64,000 bases of DNA from Ascaris suum (GCA_013433145.1 CM024172.1:3729213-3793212), one strand, 5' to 3'. Shown: positions 26,345-41,300, numbered from the stretch's first letter. The notes: generated by a model not told the origin, from the letters alone. A program made the numbers and translations.

Positions 26345-29300
26345 TCAAACATGATTTTTTTGCGTTTGTGACAAGTCATCTGTTGATAGTGTTTGTTGCC
26401 GTCGATCATCTTCTTCATTGTGCGGTCTCCGACGTTCACCACCGGTAAGTGCGGCGATACCCATTTTCTCAAGCTTACCGAAAGATACTTCAAAACCACA
26501 ACTCCAGAAAAATGAGAAGAAATATGTGATAACAAAGCAGGGTAGTGCATAGTGAAGAAACTGAAATAGTTCAAATTACTTTACTGTTTTACTGACTTAA
26601 TTATGGACTAAATTCTTAGTGAATTATTGGCAAAAGAAGCGAAATAAATTTCTTTATGGGACACGAACTGTACTCTGAGCAGTGAAAAGATTCACAACCC
26701 CTCCTTCTGAGTAGCGAATTGCTTAATGATGCCGACTCAGTGATATTTCTGCAGTATTTCTCGTTGACTACATGCAGAGGTTTCGGTTGATATAGATTAA
26801 GTGCGATTTGAACAAGTATAGTACCCGATATTGCTCTTATCGATTCATTGCATTGCCCCTCCCTTGTATCTCTACACCACCCCCTCATCCCTTTCACCTA
26901 TCATCACCCACCTCTCCCCTTATATTTAAGTGAACCTATCCAAAGTGAAAGTATTAGTGAAGAGCGCTTTCAATAAAAGAAACATGAACGAACCATTGAC
27001 ATGGCTGTGACGAAATGGATCGGTTGCCGAGTTTGGGCCATAAATACAAGTACGACGAAGAAATGCATCAAATAGGCGCAAAAAGTAAGTCGACTTACTG
27101 GTGCCCACATACCGAGTTCCATAAAATTCTTTATTGGACCTTAAAATGCATACTCGAGAACGTTATTTTAGATTTTGCATACGTGATTTGTTAAACGTAT
27201 TACAAGTCCGTTCAGTATGTGAGAATGTGGGTGTTTGTTAGTGTAGACCTCTGGCTTCCTCTTAACGCGATCGATGACCCTTATTACAATTATTGACACT
27301 TAAAAGTGCTCAAAAATCTGCCAAGATCTTACGGTGTATTTGCAAAAATCGGATTATAGTCGTTCATATCACAACTGGTTGCTCTGAAGATTTATAAGAC
27401 CGAAGTTTAGAGTAAAATGCTTAAAATTTAGAAGAGGCTCTTTTGGTCTTAACTCTTAACATCCGCCACCGTTTCAACGATTTAAAATCGCTTTGATCAA
27501 CCATTTCACGGCATGGTAGAAGTTTGTTTGGTGGGGCACCGAAGAGCCAAATCTAAATGGGATCCAAAACAGCAGTGATCACATTCACATCGATTCTCGT
27601 TTTGTTGTTCTTCACATAATGTCATCATTGATCGTCTTATTTGCTCCTGCGTCACATCAGGCTACTCTCGGGCCTGTTGGCTTCGGCCCGATTATATGTC
27701 TTTGGTTCCATATGTGTTTGGGGGCAGTGGTGCTCTCCATAAACTACTTTTCCTAGCTTGCTTGTGCTCTTACATATTGGGATCGAGAGACGACCGTTAT
27801 CGGCTTCTGCGTTCTGCCCTGCACTCAGTCCCCGCTATGGCGCCGCAGGCAGTTACAGCAAAGTTACTGTTGCTACCGTTGTCGACGGGCTGGCAGCATT
27901 GTATTGATGAGCCACTAATCTTCCCAGAGAACCTTCCCAATGTGGTGTTGTGCGATGCCCGCCAATGTTTAACCCTGTTCGCCTCTATGAAGCCTTCCCA
28001 CCTTTTGCGCATCCTCCTGGACACCCCATATACCCACCAGCTATCCTGTATTTTTTTCGGATCGATAATTCTTATACGTTATTGACTGAATCTCACTCAC
28101 CGCGTTTCTCTTAATTTAACTGAGACCATTCCTCACGTTAATCTCATGACTGCAAGTCTGTGCAGCGTTGGCTGTTGATGTTTCCAGTACATAATTATAT
28201 TTGAAAATTACATTATGCAAGTGAGCATATTAAAAAGCAGTCATACTGCCACTTCCTGTGCGCTTCATATTACTTGGATAACGAAAAGAATGTACGACTA
28301 GAACATAGGTGAAGTGTTAGGAAAGCCGTAAGTTTTCACCATGTCAAGCAAAATAGTGATAAGCACTCAGACTTGCACCGCTTGCTCATGGCATTCATTT
28401 GAATCGCTAAAGAGTGGACTCGAATAACGTGGAGTTGTGGCATCAACGATCGAAAACTTACCGGCAACATTGTTCTGACATGCGATCACCACCCAGGCAA
28501 GTGCAAGTGCCCATCCGATCCTCGAGAAATTGTCATAGGAAGCTGCGGCAGCAGTCGAAATTGGGATTCCCTTTATATTGTTGTAAAGACCAAGCACACA
28601 TGCCAAACCGACCGCTACACTAGCGCACCACAATGTGATGGCAACAAGCTGAACAAAAACAGCATTGTAGGCAATAAGCTCGCTCTTCAATGAAGGATCT
28701 TATGAAATATATTTTGATTTATGATTCTCTAAACAGATAGAACATTACACGAAATTCAGCACCTATAATTTTTGATGAATTACATAGAGGAAGCAAAAAT
28801 AACAGACACAAGCACACATGATGGGTAGTGTTAATATAGGAAGGCTAGTTGCGTTGTCTGTTTTGGTGAATGATGGTCGTGTTATAATACCGAAACATCC
28901 GTCACATAAAGATTCGCTCAGGTATTCTCTTCGTTATCACTACAGTATCAAACTATCGTTAGCGTATGCTTCAATTTGCAATTTTATTTTTCTCTAAAGC
29001 TGTTATCATGATATCAAACCTGTGTTATGTTCAAGCATACTTACTAAGACTCTAGACCAGTGCAGAGTTGACATAAAACTATTACCTCAGTTACAAACTT
29101 CAATATTTAGCATGTTTACTTGCAAGTTAAATCGTATTGCAAAATGCACTTGCATAACATCTGCATACCATCCCATTTGTCCCAATCTGCCACTTAGAAA
29201 TTAAATTTGCTGCGTATAATCGATGTGCAAAACTGGCGTCGGCAAGCTTACTAAAGATTGAAAGACTCATCGGATTTGAGACTGGAAGCAAAATGTCTGA

Positions 29301-32300
29301 TTAATTTCGGACAGGTGAGGCGGGATCAAGAGCTCCATCATTTCCATCCATTTTTTTTGCGCTGAATATGCGATTGTCTTATGATTATGAACTCATTCGC
29401 ATCACTCAGTTTCACTCCATGAAATTGAAGGGTACGCAGGGATGCTTTATGTTACTGTATGAATTATCGCAACCAAAGCAAAACTTGCCGGATGAATCGT
29501 CAATTTCTTGCCTTTGGTTTTGTGAAGGAAATAACCTGTCAGGACACCTATTATATATGGAGTACATCGCACCCAAGGAGCTGCATAAAGAAACATCATG
29601 TAGTCGTTGGTACCGTTTGACTGAGCATCGCCACTGCAAACGTTGTTTCGCGTTAACATATTTTTCGCAATCTCTACGCCATTTCTGTCGACTTTATCAA
29701 AAATGGATTATCTTATCAGTGCAATATTTCAACGGCTGATTTGTTAGGAAGTTTCGAAAAATTATGCATCATAAGCGTAAGGAGTAATAAGCCACCTCAA
29801 TTACGTCAACGATACGTGACCCTACTACTAATGGGTACCCTGATGGTCGAAATATGCTGACTTTCCGCACTGCAGCATGCTGGGCAAATGAAAGTCTTAG
29901 AGAATCATAAAAGAGCGCTTTAGCTCATCAAATACATCAAGCCTTCCGTTCGTAAAGCGTCGAACAGAAAAGTTTCCTTCCTAAAATTGAACGTGAAATT
30001 ATTTTCTACTGCGTCTCACAGAACAATAGGTTTAAAGTGAATGCAAAACTTCAAAAATGCTTAAAAAAGAAACACTTTGCAGCTGGCTCGAAAAATCGCA
30101 TCCGCGCTGATGTACAATCGTTCAAAACTCGGGATGACGTCAGCGTCGTTCGGGTAGAAGTAAGTATTCACCAGAATTTCAGCATTTTGCGCAATACCGC
30201 TAAATAAAACAACGAAAACTCCTTAGCATATATATTTCCGATGCAAAAATTTGATTACAGAAAAAAGCACAGATGGAATGTTCGGCGATTAGAGGTTTAA
30301 GGAACCATTAGAAAAGCCTTACTATATCAGGTATGTGAAGAGTGTTGCTGGAAAGTCGTATTTAAAATGAACGGCATAGCATGAAGCGATTGAAAGAATA
30401 AAGAAGAGTGCCACTGAAACCCCTCCGGCAATTTTCGAATAAAACAACGGTATAAGAACAAGTGGTGAAAAGATATGAATCTGCATATCAGTTGATAGAT
30501 ACCACGAATGTCCCATACACTGAAAGTGCAGAAAATATGCACACCATTACTTCAACGAAGCTTACTAAAACTGCTGTTTAGCACAAGCAAATAAACTAAA
30601 AAAGGATAGCCGATCGCACTGCTAAGTGGTTGCAACGATTTTCATTTTGGGAAGTCGCATGATGCATCAATTAAAGCTGCTGCAATGGGAAGGTATCGGC
30701 ATTTAAGACACTTCTATTGCCTATCATTGCATTAACATTTTTTCGAAAGTAATTTTAATATGCAATAGTTTTTATGTGTCATGCTTGAAATATAATATTT
30801 CCATAAGTGTTTTTGCAACTATGATTTGGTTGCCTCTATGCACTAGAATGAAATCGTTGAAGGATTAGCAAACTGAATAACAATTATAAAAAACATGCCA
30901 TGTCATCCAATGGGAAAAAGTTGTTAATGTAGAGGACGTTTCTCCACCAGTATTTCTTACAGGATTCCACTTCCAAGTCGCTTGCCGTTAGATCTGTTGG
31001 TCCTTTTGTGAGGTAAGGGTACATCACAGTAGAGAAACCGATGAAGAAATAATAAGGTGGACTAATTCTGCAATAAATGTTAAGTTTAATTTTATTCGCA
31101 GCTGTTTCAATCAACTGACGGAGGCTATGAGTGGGGGTGGGGGGATGGGGGTAGAAGAGATGCGGCGAATGAGAATGCGAGCTGGCAAGTTTGTGGAACA
31201 CACGGCAAGTTTGTGGAACGCTTCTAATGGATGAACATATATTGCTACAACCTAGTTCGAAGACTTGTATTTTTCGTATTGATGTAAAATATAGCCGAGT
31301 TTTTCGCACATTTTGCAGATGAAATCTACAAAAAGAGAAGACCGTCCGCGTGACATTTTTGACTTCTTTCGCATTCCATTTTATTAATCGAGATTTAACG
31401 GCATCACTCTTACACTGACTTCCATGGATCATTCATGCAAACCGCATTCCTCTCAGTGCTGCTATTCCTTGCCTAAAACGCTTTATTGCATATGCATCTT
31501 TACTTTCCAAGAAAATCTGCCCAGTGGCAAAGTATCCACCATAATTGATCACGCAAGAACCTGACCGTCCCCTTTCATCTTTAATAGGTCTTCTTTGCGA
31601 TATAATTACCCTGCTGTTTCTTACCTAAGAATCCGGTGAACGTAGAATAAAATCCAATAGACGGGATTTTTCATTTTTCGCGGATTTCTATCCATTTCTT
31701 TGTAGAATATGTATGCCAATAGCACACCACTAATGAAGAGGAAACTATCGACTGAGATGAAGGCATTGAAGAGTATATCGTTTTGGATTTCCTTCGTTGA
31801 AGCCATCAGCGTCGTGAAATTGTCTGCAAAATTTTTCAATCTACATAGAATTGTGCACATTGTTTTGTTGCGTTTGACTTCTATAATATTCTACATTTCA
31901 ATTCCTAGCGAAGTTCCATGCCTGAAACGTTTTCTGCGAATGTTTTGCAATGCTAAATTACTGCAACATATTTGTTTTTTGCAACTAGTCTCGAAAGTGT
32001 TCAACTATAGTGCATTAAGTTCAATGGAATATTCTTTTGCCCTCATATAACCAGGTTTTACTAAAATGAAAAAAGATCTCATATAATCGTCCCATTTATG
32101 TTTCATGAAAGTCTTTCGTTAATCACTCTCTTATTAGTACAAAGTGAAGGATTGGTTATTCGCATAAGGCTACATCATCAAATATTTCACAAAATTAATC
32201 GCTAAATTCGTAAGCATATGCAAATATGTGATGTAAATGAAGCATCTCGCAGTTACCATATAGATCATTCTATTGAAGCGAATCCCAGTTCGTCATGGTT

Positions 32301-35300
32301 TTCAATATTTTTTTACGAGTCCCCTCTGCACATGATAGGAGAGTGATGGTCAATTTAAAAAGTCTATTTTATCGCTCATAATTTCACTCAAAAACACTTC
32401 AGGTGGAAAACAAGAGTAATTAAAGAAAAGTCACACCTGCATGGAGAAATACTGCTATTACATGACCAGAGATGACCCATGCTAACGAGAATGCACGAAT
32501 ACAATGTAGACAATCGATTTGCCCAGGACGCTTTTCAACGCTCAAAATTTCTGCACCATTCGTATATACCGAGAAGGTTAGAAGCGCACGTATACCTGCA
32601 GTTAAATTATTACTGATTTCTAGTGGTTATATTGCATTTTTGAGCACATCAATCATTGATATTGTTGAGAACCACACCGAATTACGTAAGCTGAGAAGCA
32701 GGACTGCAAAGGTATCGAAGCATGGATCTCGAATTGTTTCTTGCTTTCTTAATCTGCAACGTTGCAGATGTCAGCGAACAAGAAATACGTTGCAGTTGAT
32801 GCAGTCAGTGTTTTCAGTAAGCTCCTCATTCCCTAGAAGAATGAATCTTAGAAGTGAATTTTGTTCGTGAAGTTAGATGAGCAAACACCAATCATAGAAG
32901 CACACAAAACCATTATTCCTATAAGAATTGCTTAAAGCATGAGTTTATCGGTGAATAAGTTTTTATTTGATTAACGCTTATAGATCTGGAGTGAGATAAG
33001 GGATTATTCGTGTGATAATGAGCCTACCTGCCGATGCGCGGAATGATTTGAAAGCCTCGCTGTCATTAGATGTGACATAATCGATAGTTGTGCTAATCAC
33101 CATCAGTAATATAACGAGCAGGCAATATGCTCTGAAATGATGATTTCTAAACGGCTATTTACTGCAGCAATAAAAAATAAAGAGCTGAATTTCCGTTTTT
33201 TATGGATGAATTCACCTATATCGAGAAAATTGGCAAAGCTCCCATTATGCAGGTCATATGCAGTATAGTGTCATATCACATTTCAGCTGCCCTCAAAGTC
33301 GCTCGCTGTGAGAATTGTGGTAGAATTGCAAGTTGATGCTTCAAATGCATGCTCATGACCTCAAGTCATTCAAATACTTTGTTTAATGATTTCTCACTGA
33401 GCTGCATTCATGCTTACACCCTTACACGTCTAGAAATACTTCTCGACTCTATACTTTGGCAATTTAATATTTAAAGTGATTCTGCTTATCGCTTGAAAAC
33501 GCATTCGTCTTAAAGTTCCTTAGATTTAAGCAGAAAAATAAAATTTACAGCACAAAGTGGCAAAGAGGGATCAATAAAATGCGATGCTTTAGAGGCAGTA
33601 ATAATCTGCTGAATTTGTTCTCGATAAACATTCTAATTTTATCAGCCGACGCACATTTCTCCCACAATTCTTTCGAAAAATGGCGAAAAATATGAACTAA
33701 TAGTTAAGGGAAAACGAAGTAATTTATTATTGCGATAAATTTCTCGCTTTGATTGCATGCAAACGAACGAAACATTGAAGCTGATATAATGAAGAAAGCT
33801 CGTTGAGAAATTTATTCACTCACGTGACGAACCAGAATACTCCATCCTTTTCCGGCCCTGTCCGTGGACGACAGTTTACCCCACAGAACGAGACCGTTTT
33901 TTGCACTCCACCGCCCATTGTTTGAATCAACTTTTTGACGTCCTGGAAATGAGGTCTCATAGCTTTTCAATCCCAAATATTTATTTCAGCAACAATGATC
34001 GAACAACCATTACTATCCTGGGACGGACTATTCGGAGGCATAGCAGCCATGCGGCATAATGCAATTTAAAAAATTTCATGAAGTATTCCTTTTCATCTAG
34101 AGCTAAAGCAGGAACTTTTTCAGCTGCGTAGCGTCTTTATTTTTAGAGCAGCAGAATGGGTTTGCATTTGCCTCTGATTAGCTTTTAAATTCAACCAATT
34201 TTATTGCACTTATATAATTGCGTTACACCTTTTATAGTCCCCCTCCCATAACTTGACAGCGAATGTACGTCCGTTTTGGACAGCTCAATTTTGTGGTCCT
34301 TCTCCTCGATAAAATTTAACCCCTTTGGAGCATTTTATGATTATAATATGAGACTAATATCTTCCTTGGTTCCAAACTTACTTTGAGAAAACACGCTACG
34401 AACATGATAATATAAGGAAATACGCATTGAATATACTTAATTATTGAAAAGGTTGTTTGAAGGATTCATCGAATGCAATAATTTCTTCATCGAAATTTTT
34501 CAAAGACTAGATCGTTTTAAGTAGCTCGAGATTAACAGAACAAAAAATTGCCACAATCACTTTAAAGCAATAAATAATGACACATTTTCGGACGTGCAGT
34601 TTAAAGCGAAATTTCAGCGCATTCTCTATTTACTCGAAAGTAAAATGCAAATTGTAATGATCATTTCCCCACCGATTACTCGAATCTCTCTTGTCAAAAT
34701 TTCTATTTGTATAACATATCATTTAATGCATTTGAGAGTATAAAACTCTTTATGAGTAATTACAAACTTTTGGCAATCTAAAAATTGAGCAGCATGTTGA
34801 ACGAATCTTTTGTAGAAGATAGTATAAGCCGCGTGATAGATCGAAATATGAACGTAATATTGGGCATATCTTGTGAATTGTTAGTGACATATGAAACTGA
34901 CAGCCGGGTTAATTTCACACATTTCATTTGAGACTGCAGAAGCGCATAGGGCTTCATATGTGTTGGCTCGATTATGTGTATGCCTAAGCACAACAATTAT
35001 CATTAACCGCAACTGCTCACCCGGAAGAGGTTCGTTTCAGCAATAGTCTTCAGTGCGAATTTGAATTTGTACAGGTGTCTTCTTCAAGCACCTTTTTCAC
35101 AGAGACCCTCCAAAGTCACTATAAAATTCCTCGTTCTTTTCAGTACTTGAGCACTTTTCAATCTCTTCAGCGCTCTTGATTTAATCGATTAATTTTGAGA
35201 AGTCTCAGGAAGGAAGCATTCGAAGTGGTTTAGAGGAGAGCCTTTTGTAGAAATAAATAAACTATAAACAGACCTGGCTATTGCATGTTTCCGGCATGCA

Positions 35301-38300
35301 CACTGACCATTGGAATGACAGGCCTGCTGAGCACGCTGAAGCCTGGAACAAGAGGAAACGGTTAGATGTATTTCGTTGTTGCTACGAAATAATATACAAC
35401 TTAGCGCTGAATTTGTCTTCCAATTTAACAGACAATTCTTTCCATTTAAAAAAGATTTACTCTTTAATCAAAATATCAAAGTGCCAATGGATACACGGAG
35501 GAAAAACCTATATAAATAGGATGAATTGAAAATTTTTTCATGCAAATATTGGATATATATTGAAGAAGATTTCGATTTCCGTGAACTTTTTCCATTTTAT
35601 GACTGCATTTCTCAGCTAGCTGAAAAGCTTCTTTAAGGGTTTTTCTTGCTAGTTTCATCAAAAATATTTGTGGTCAAAGCAGTTGTTCGATGTTTACGAG
35701 AACTAATATAGAGGAATCACAATGAGACCGATTGGCACATGGTAATAACATGCAGTGGCTCGATTAATAAATGTCGTCGAAATGAAAGCGGAAAGTTTAT
35801 TGTGGTAAAAAGATATGCATTAGGTATATGTGGGGAAGAATATCTAATAAGATTAATATCTAGCACAATGCGAGTAATGGAAATAAAATTTTCCTCGCAA
35901 AACACACGTGAATTTAGTAACAACTTTACGACGTTTACTGACTTTTGAGCGTAAAAAAGTGCATGCGGAGAGAAATTTTAACATTTCAATCAGCTGATAA
36001 GCGATTATATTCGCAATCATTTTCTTTCGTCGCAATGGACCGACCATAAACATTGATTATAGGTGCGCAATCAATATAAGCCGCTCCCTTCGATTATGCG
36101 TGGCGATCGTAAACCATTTGAGGGCTTCTTCTAGTGCTTTTTGTTGTACACTATTCACAACATGAGATAAATATGATGTTTTTCGAAATATTACTGAAGA
36201 ATGACGATTTTTTGAAATGCAGATGCATAATTTGACAACTGACCTGAACATAATGATACTATTGCATTTTCACATAAAATAACGCTCTGCAACTTTTTTT
36301 TTCGAGCGAGTCCTCTTCCTTTTGATGCTCACAAAACCTTTCTATTACTGTTACTGTTTTAGCTGCTGTTACTGTTATTTATAGTTACCTGGCAGATTTG
36401 CCTGGCCGCTGTTATTCATAGTGATTTTACGAATATATAACAATGCCAGGAAGGGTGAGTATTTCAATCCGATGTTCAATGTTTCTCTATAAAATGGCTA
36501 GAAATGTAGTGAATCATTGCCAATGAATAAACATTAGCTTACATTAGTTCCTTCAGTGAGAAAGTTAGGCGCAACCGTGACCCAGCAATAATGTGCATTA
36601 TAGTCGCTGTTTTGAGGCGCACTCACACCAACACACTCTTCCCAGGAACCTTGCCATACTATGGTGAATTCCAGAAGGCCCGATGGCAAGCGCCCAAACG
36701 AATCGATCTCTAAAGAAGCAAACAAATGCCAAAAATGAGAGATTGAAGGGCTTGCAAAGACAGGGTAGATAGAAAGTCTACGTGGCCATTCTGCATTTAG
36801 ACGCCAATGATTACAAATACACGATTACAGAATTTTTTAGTCAAATTGATCTGTGGCACCATGTTGGCCACTCACTTAAATTTGTCACGCATTCCCCGCT
36901 TTCAAACACACCTCCAAAACACGTCGCCTCAGATGATAAATTTTGCGAGCCGTCGTATCGTTAGTGCGCATTTGTATATCACTCGATCTATTCGGCTTCT
37001 ACAGTTCAGGAGTGAACATTAAGGGAAACGGTTAAAATTTTCATTCAGTTTTTTTCGTCTCTTTGCATCTGTGGTTAGGTTTAATTCCTCTTTTTGCATC
37101 TGTGGTTAGGTTTCACCGATAGGGATGAAAATTCGAAGGCTTCCGCCGTAAGCGTCGGGATACCGAATCCGACTGTGAAGACCGGACAGGTTTTATCGAT
37201 CAAAGAAAGCTAATGACAGGAAGCAAGCGCAAATTGGTCACTTACGCTTCGCCGCAAATAGATTATCGTTGATCATTTGTGCCTTCAAGTCATTGCATTG
37301 CTGATCAGTTTGGTTGCAGTTCAAACCGACCCACGATATGAAAGTATTCAAACTAGCTGCCCAAAAATTGGTATCATCCCGGCATTGTTGACTTTCAACA
37401 ACACTCGTGTTGAACGGTAAAGCCGCCAATTCCTGCAACGAAACGTTTGATCAATAAGAACGTAATGAGCTCAGATACTTGGAGTGAAATATATGAGATG
37501 AAATAAAGCGGAAAAGCACATCAAATAAATTGACACCGTTTGCGTCTTTATAACGCAGCTTGCTGATCGGCAGTTTATGCAGCTATAACAAACAACGACA
37601 CTAAGGTTTATTATTATTTGACGAATCAACCCTTTGCATAAATCTCTATTGTGAAATTTAAAAAAAAGCGACACTCGATCGATAGCAAAACGAATTTCAC
37701 ATGCAAATTTCATGTCTTCTTCGAAAACGTCAATAACTCCATCCACTTGTGCTGTATCGGCAGGAAAGAAGTGAATACATAGAGGGAGATATACTGACAT
37801 CGAAGCTTACATATTAAGTAATGAAAAGCGCATTAGTAAGTTTGCGAAGCTGTAACATCAACTCATCCCATCGAAGTTATTGCCATATTAGAATGAACCC
37901 GTTTTAATAATTAGGATGCACAAATATGCATATGCGTAGACAACATGTATTTACTATTTGCCCTCTCAACATTTTCATACTATATTACCTTGGAACACTT
38001 GGAATTTTTCGAATTTCAACGCCCATTCTTCAGAAGGTCAGTATTACAGGCAGCTGGGAATGAAAACGCTGAGAATGGCGTAACATCGTAAGCTGAACTC
38101 AACTGTAGTAAGCCTCCAATAGAAACGTTTAAAAAGACATATAAAAGCAGTAAAACAATCAACTGCTTGCCTACTCAGATTCCAACATAGGATTAGCAAA
38201 ATTGCTGATGAGAAGAGCTATCAAGAATCACCTTAACTGGCTTGTAGTAGCTGAACGATAGTACTTGAGACGAAATACATCCGAAGAGGAAAACCGCAAG

Positions 38301-38309
38301 GATCTTCAT
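26345..38309 (-). CDS. NRF-6-like acyltransferase-3 family membrane protein
   Basis: Fourteen exons give a complete 713-residue protein: 38309-38232, 37432-37246, 36709-36543, 35342-35274, 33942-33824, 33131-33028, 32595-32437, 31823-31625, 31067-30899, 30519-30323, 29633-29489, 28648-28462, 27139-26994 and 26560-26345. It begins with a signal peptide (MKILAVFLFGCISSQVLS). A cysteine-rich N-terminal domain follows with the family marks IDSFGRLPSG, VCMPETC and FCGVNC. The acyltransferase-3 half starts near AYCLLVILLMVIS, carries CIRAFSLAWVISGH with the putative catalytic His, then SVDSFLFISG, WWRNVLYINNF, MGHSWYLSTDMQ, PWVRCTPYIIGVLTGYF and PVSRLTFCAYLMH, and ends with GKLEKMGI and a charged cytosolic tail. 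C. elegans NRF-6 and NDG-4 relatives affect uptake of lipids and drugs from the gut; this member's substrate is unknown. Two introns use GC donors. Confidence 0.94.
27640..28090. other. GC-rich coding-like island inside acyltransferase intron 12
   Basis: The last large intron (27140-28461) holds a GC-richer block with a 129-codon plus-strand open frame (27696-28085). A second plus frame contains a proline-rich run (LYEAFPPFAHPPGHPIYPPA) up to a stop near 28117. The minus strand is also open for 75 codons. No frame has clear splice sites. It could be a retro-copied pseudogene, an exon of a nested gene, or a regulatory island. Confidence 0.3.
28649..29488 (-). other. GC-AG intron 11 of the acyltransferase-3 gene
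   Basis: Exon 11 ends KLTIHP at CATCCG and is followed by GCAAGT. Exon 12 starts after TTTTTGTTCAG with LVAITLWC. Phase 0 on both sides fits only this donor; no GT near it keeps the frame and the family spacing. Confidence 0.75.
30520..30898 (-). other. GC-AG intron 9 of the acyltransferase-3 gene
   Basis: Exon 9 ends NNFFPLDDM and is followed by GCATGT. Exon 10 starts after a TTTCAG acceptor with CMGHSWYL, the expected next family motif. The nearest GT (in GCATGT) would shift the frame. Confidence 0.75.
31184..31219. repeat. Short tandem duplication, 16-base copies
   Basis: GGCAAGTTTGTGGAAC occurs at 31184-31199 and again at 31204-31219, in an intron of the acyltransferase gene next to a G-rich tract (31134-31152). 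Confidence 0.9.
37062..37113. repeat. Two 21-base direct repeats, 31-base offset
   Basis: Identical 21-base copies containing GCATCTGTGGTTAGG occupy 37062-37082 and 37093-37113. They lie in acyltransferase intron 2 (36710-37245). No function is evident. Confidence 0.9.
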
Positions 38310-41300
38310 CGCATTCACGGTGTTCACAAGCGCAAAGCTGTTCGAAAACTTTTGTCAGCATGTTTAAATACAAAAACTCTTATCACTAAGCGACTAATCA
38401 CTATACGCAGTGATGTCAACATGAAGCAAAGGTTGTGTATATCATCTGTGGGCTTGCGTTCTTAACGTCACAATCAACGCCCACGAACGTAATGAGCTTC
38501 TGAAAAAAGGCAGCCCATAGATGGCTATGAGAGAGCGTTTTTGGTATCAGACATCACCACTCCCAACACATTCTCGGGATAATGTCCCATTCAAACGTGA
38601 GATTAGTTCAAGTTAATTTATAGCGGTATCAAAGTGTTGTAGGCTGTACTATTATTTATTTCGAACAGCTTTCGGCCAACGATCCAGCGTCAACTTCAAA
38701 ATATAGATGAGATCGAGATGAAATTCATCCAACAATATCTATCTAACCTACTGACGAGGCCTCTAAGTGCTTGATCATAGTACGGGATTCTTTTTCTTTC
38801 AACACTGCGCAGAAATACATCGAGAAAACTCTAACAGTTCCTCAGTGTCATACTTTTGATATGATAAGTTGGAGACTTTTTGATTCCTAAGCCATTCATA
38901 GGGTCAGGTGAAAAAAGTTTTTCTAGTCCACTTCGCCGGTGATCTGAAGCCATTACCTTGGGAAACTTTTTACCAAATTGGCTTAATAAGCGCTTTTGCA
39001 ACCCACCTGATGCAGCATTTACTGTGAATATAGCATTTGGTTCATAGCAGTTTGCAAAGTAACAATTCATTTAGCGCTAAAATTCGTGCCGTTTGTATGC
39101 CCTTGAAAATATATGTCAAAATGTATGCGAAAATATAAGGATTTGTTCCAAAAAATAGAATGTCAGAAAAGAGCTCCGAATCAGCGTTCGTAAACCGTAT
39201 TCTTAAAGCTCACAAATGAAACGCCATTTTTTGGCAGGGAAAGGTACTCGAAAGCGCAACGATAATGAGCGAAGCGTATTCGGCTTCGATACTTTGTGCC
39301 TCATTTACAGTTCACATAGAAAAACATTTCTTGTTACTTGTACTGATTTAATGTCGCCACATGCATCGAGATGATGTGGAAGAGTTTTATACTGCAAGAA
39401 AACGTGAAGCAATATAGCAACATAGACCCATTTTAACGTTGCTTTTATTCTTCCTGAATTCGATTATGTGGGGTTTTCAAGTTGGAAAACTCATGAACAC
39501 AAAAAAAAGCCTTAACATTGTTGCACCATGCCGCATCGCTCCAAAATGTGCTCTGTTGAATCAGTGCATTGCTCAGTGAGAAGCTTGGTCTTCTTTCCCA
39601 AATACTTGCTCGCCTTACATCATGTGGTGGGGGATGATGCTAAAATAGGCAACCAATTAGTGAGAATTGAAATCAATTGATGTTTGAGTTAAAGTTCTGC
39701 TTTGTGATTTAGAGTCGTTCAAAATTTTAGAGACGATGTTCACAATGAAAACGATCATAGCGAGGGCAAAGTACGTGAGCACGTTGAAACAATTTTATCT
39801 AACCGCAATGCCCATAAGCATATTATGGTGCGTACCGGCAAAGAAATCATTCGCCCTTCAAATGCAACTCGCATGCGTGAAAAAGTCGACACTGTTTAGC
39901 GCCTCATTTGGTCTAGCGGATTAGTGAAAAAATCTTTCTAACTTGCCTTTCAATTCTCATATGAGATTTCTTTGCAGGTAGCGTTGATTCTTTTGCAAGT
40001 TATTGAATCACATTAACGTCTCCTAAGCAATTCCTCCGCTGAATTAAGGCGTGATGGTCATTGAACCATCATCAAACCAAGCTCTAGTACCTTCTACCTC
40101 CTTTTTTGGTCAACTGAGGTCGAACAATGGTTTAAGACGTGATGACGCATACAAGGCGACGCATGCAGCATTTCGTTTTTCATTTATATGGTACTTTGCT
40201 CTCACGACTGATATTGACGAGAGGATGCCATTGTGAAGGCGATATCAAACAATTCCTCTTGTTTTTCTACGCTATTTTTTTTTCTGTATACACGATCTTC
40301 CGTTCACAGTCTGTAGCTTACTGTGAATAAGCAATCAGAAAACCACTATTGGACGAAGATGTAATTTAATGAGAGATAAGTTTACAGCCTTGTAGAATCG
40401 AATCAATTAAGAAATTATTGCTCTGATATTTATTGCAGTTGTTTCCCTTCAAATCTTCATCGATGTAAAAATCGATCGAAGGAAAATTCGATTTGCCTTT
40501 TTCTTTAATTGAGTGATTTCTTGCTTTAAAGCTCGTTGTGGAGGCGTTCAGTTAGTTTTTTCGGTCATAATTTTTGACCATTTCATGCGCTTTCTTGGGC
40601 ATTTGCAATAGAGACGAGTACATTTATTCAATGATTCGTCGAGTCAGTAATGCGATTCTTACTTATCGTATTTCCCCTTCAAGGAATTTGTTGAAAACGC
40701 TGCCGGAAAGTTCTTTTTAATGAACGAAAGACTTCTGCTGAGGAAATTCCAATTCATCATCGGTGCTTGCTCTTAATGTTGAGAATGAACTGCAATTTAC
40801 AAAGACTGTGAGAAGGAATGAAAGATAAACTGCGTTTGCATGTTTCGCCAACGAGATAAATATATGTCCCTTTTAAATTGTTATCAATTTCATGCCTCAT
40901 TTATGTTGCAATGGAGGATATACCAAAAGAAAACTTAATTCCGGTGACTATGAATATGAAGATTTTCAATACATTTGAAGAGATCGTTCATTGCGTTAAT
41001 CCTTTTTTCGAGTGATATGTTATCATAGACTGCAAAAGATTTCACAGTGCTATAATTGCGGTAGCTTCAGTCATCCTCCGAGATGCTTCACGTTGTTATA
41101 TTTCAGTCCTCTCAGTGCTATATTGCTTTTGTCGATATAAGTATATGTTTTCAATACTAGTATTACATCGTCATAAATGCTGATATTGCGGCACTATGAA
41201 AATTTAGTTAAACAGCTATGCGAGTTGAAAACGAACGCCATTTTTGAGTTTCAGGTTCAAAATTTTATACTGTGCAAAGTCGTTTTGAACGGCTCTTTTG

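Noticed and set aside
31134..31152. G-rich tract as a G-quadruplex element
   Set aside because: Runs of G with short spacers could form one, but it lies in an intron among simple repeats and nothing else supports a function.
38831..39070. 79-codon minus-strand frame upstream of the acyltransferase gene
   Set aside because: Composition is plausible, but there is no splice context, domain or link to the signal-peptide exon.
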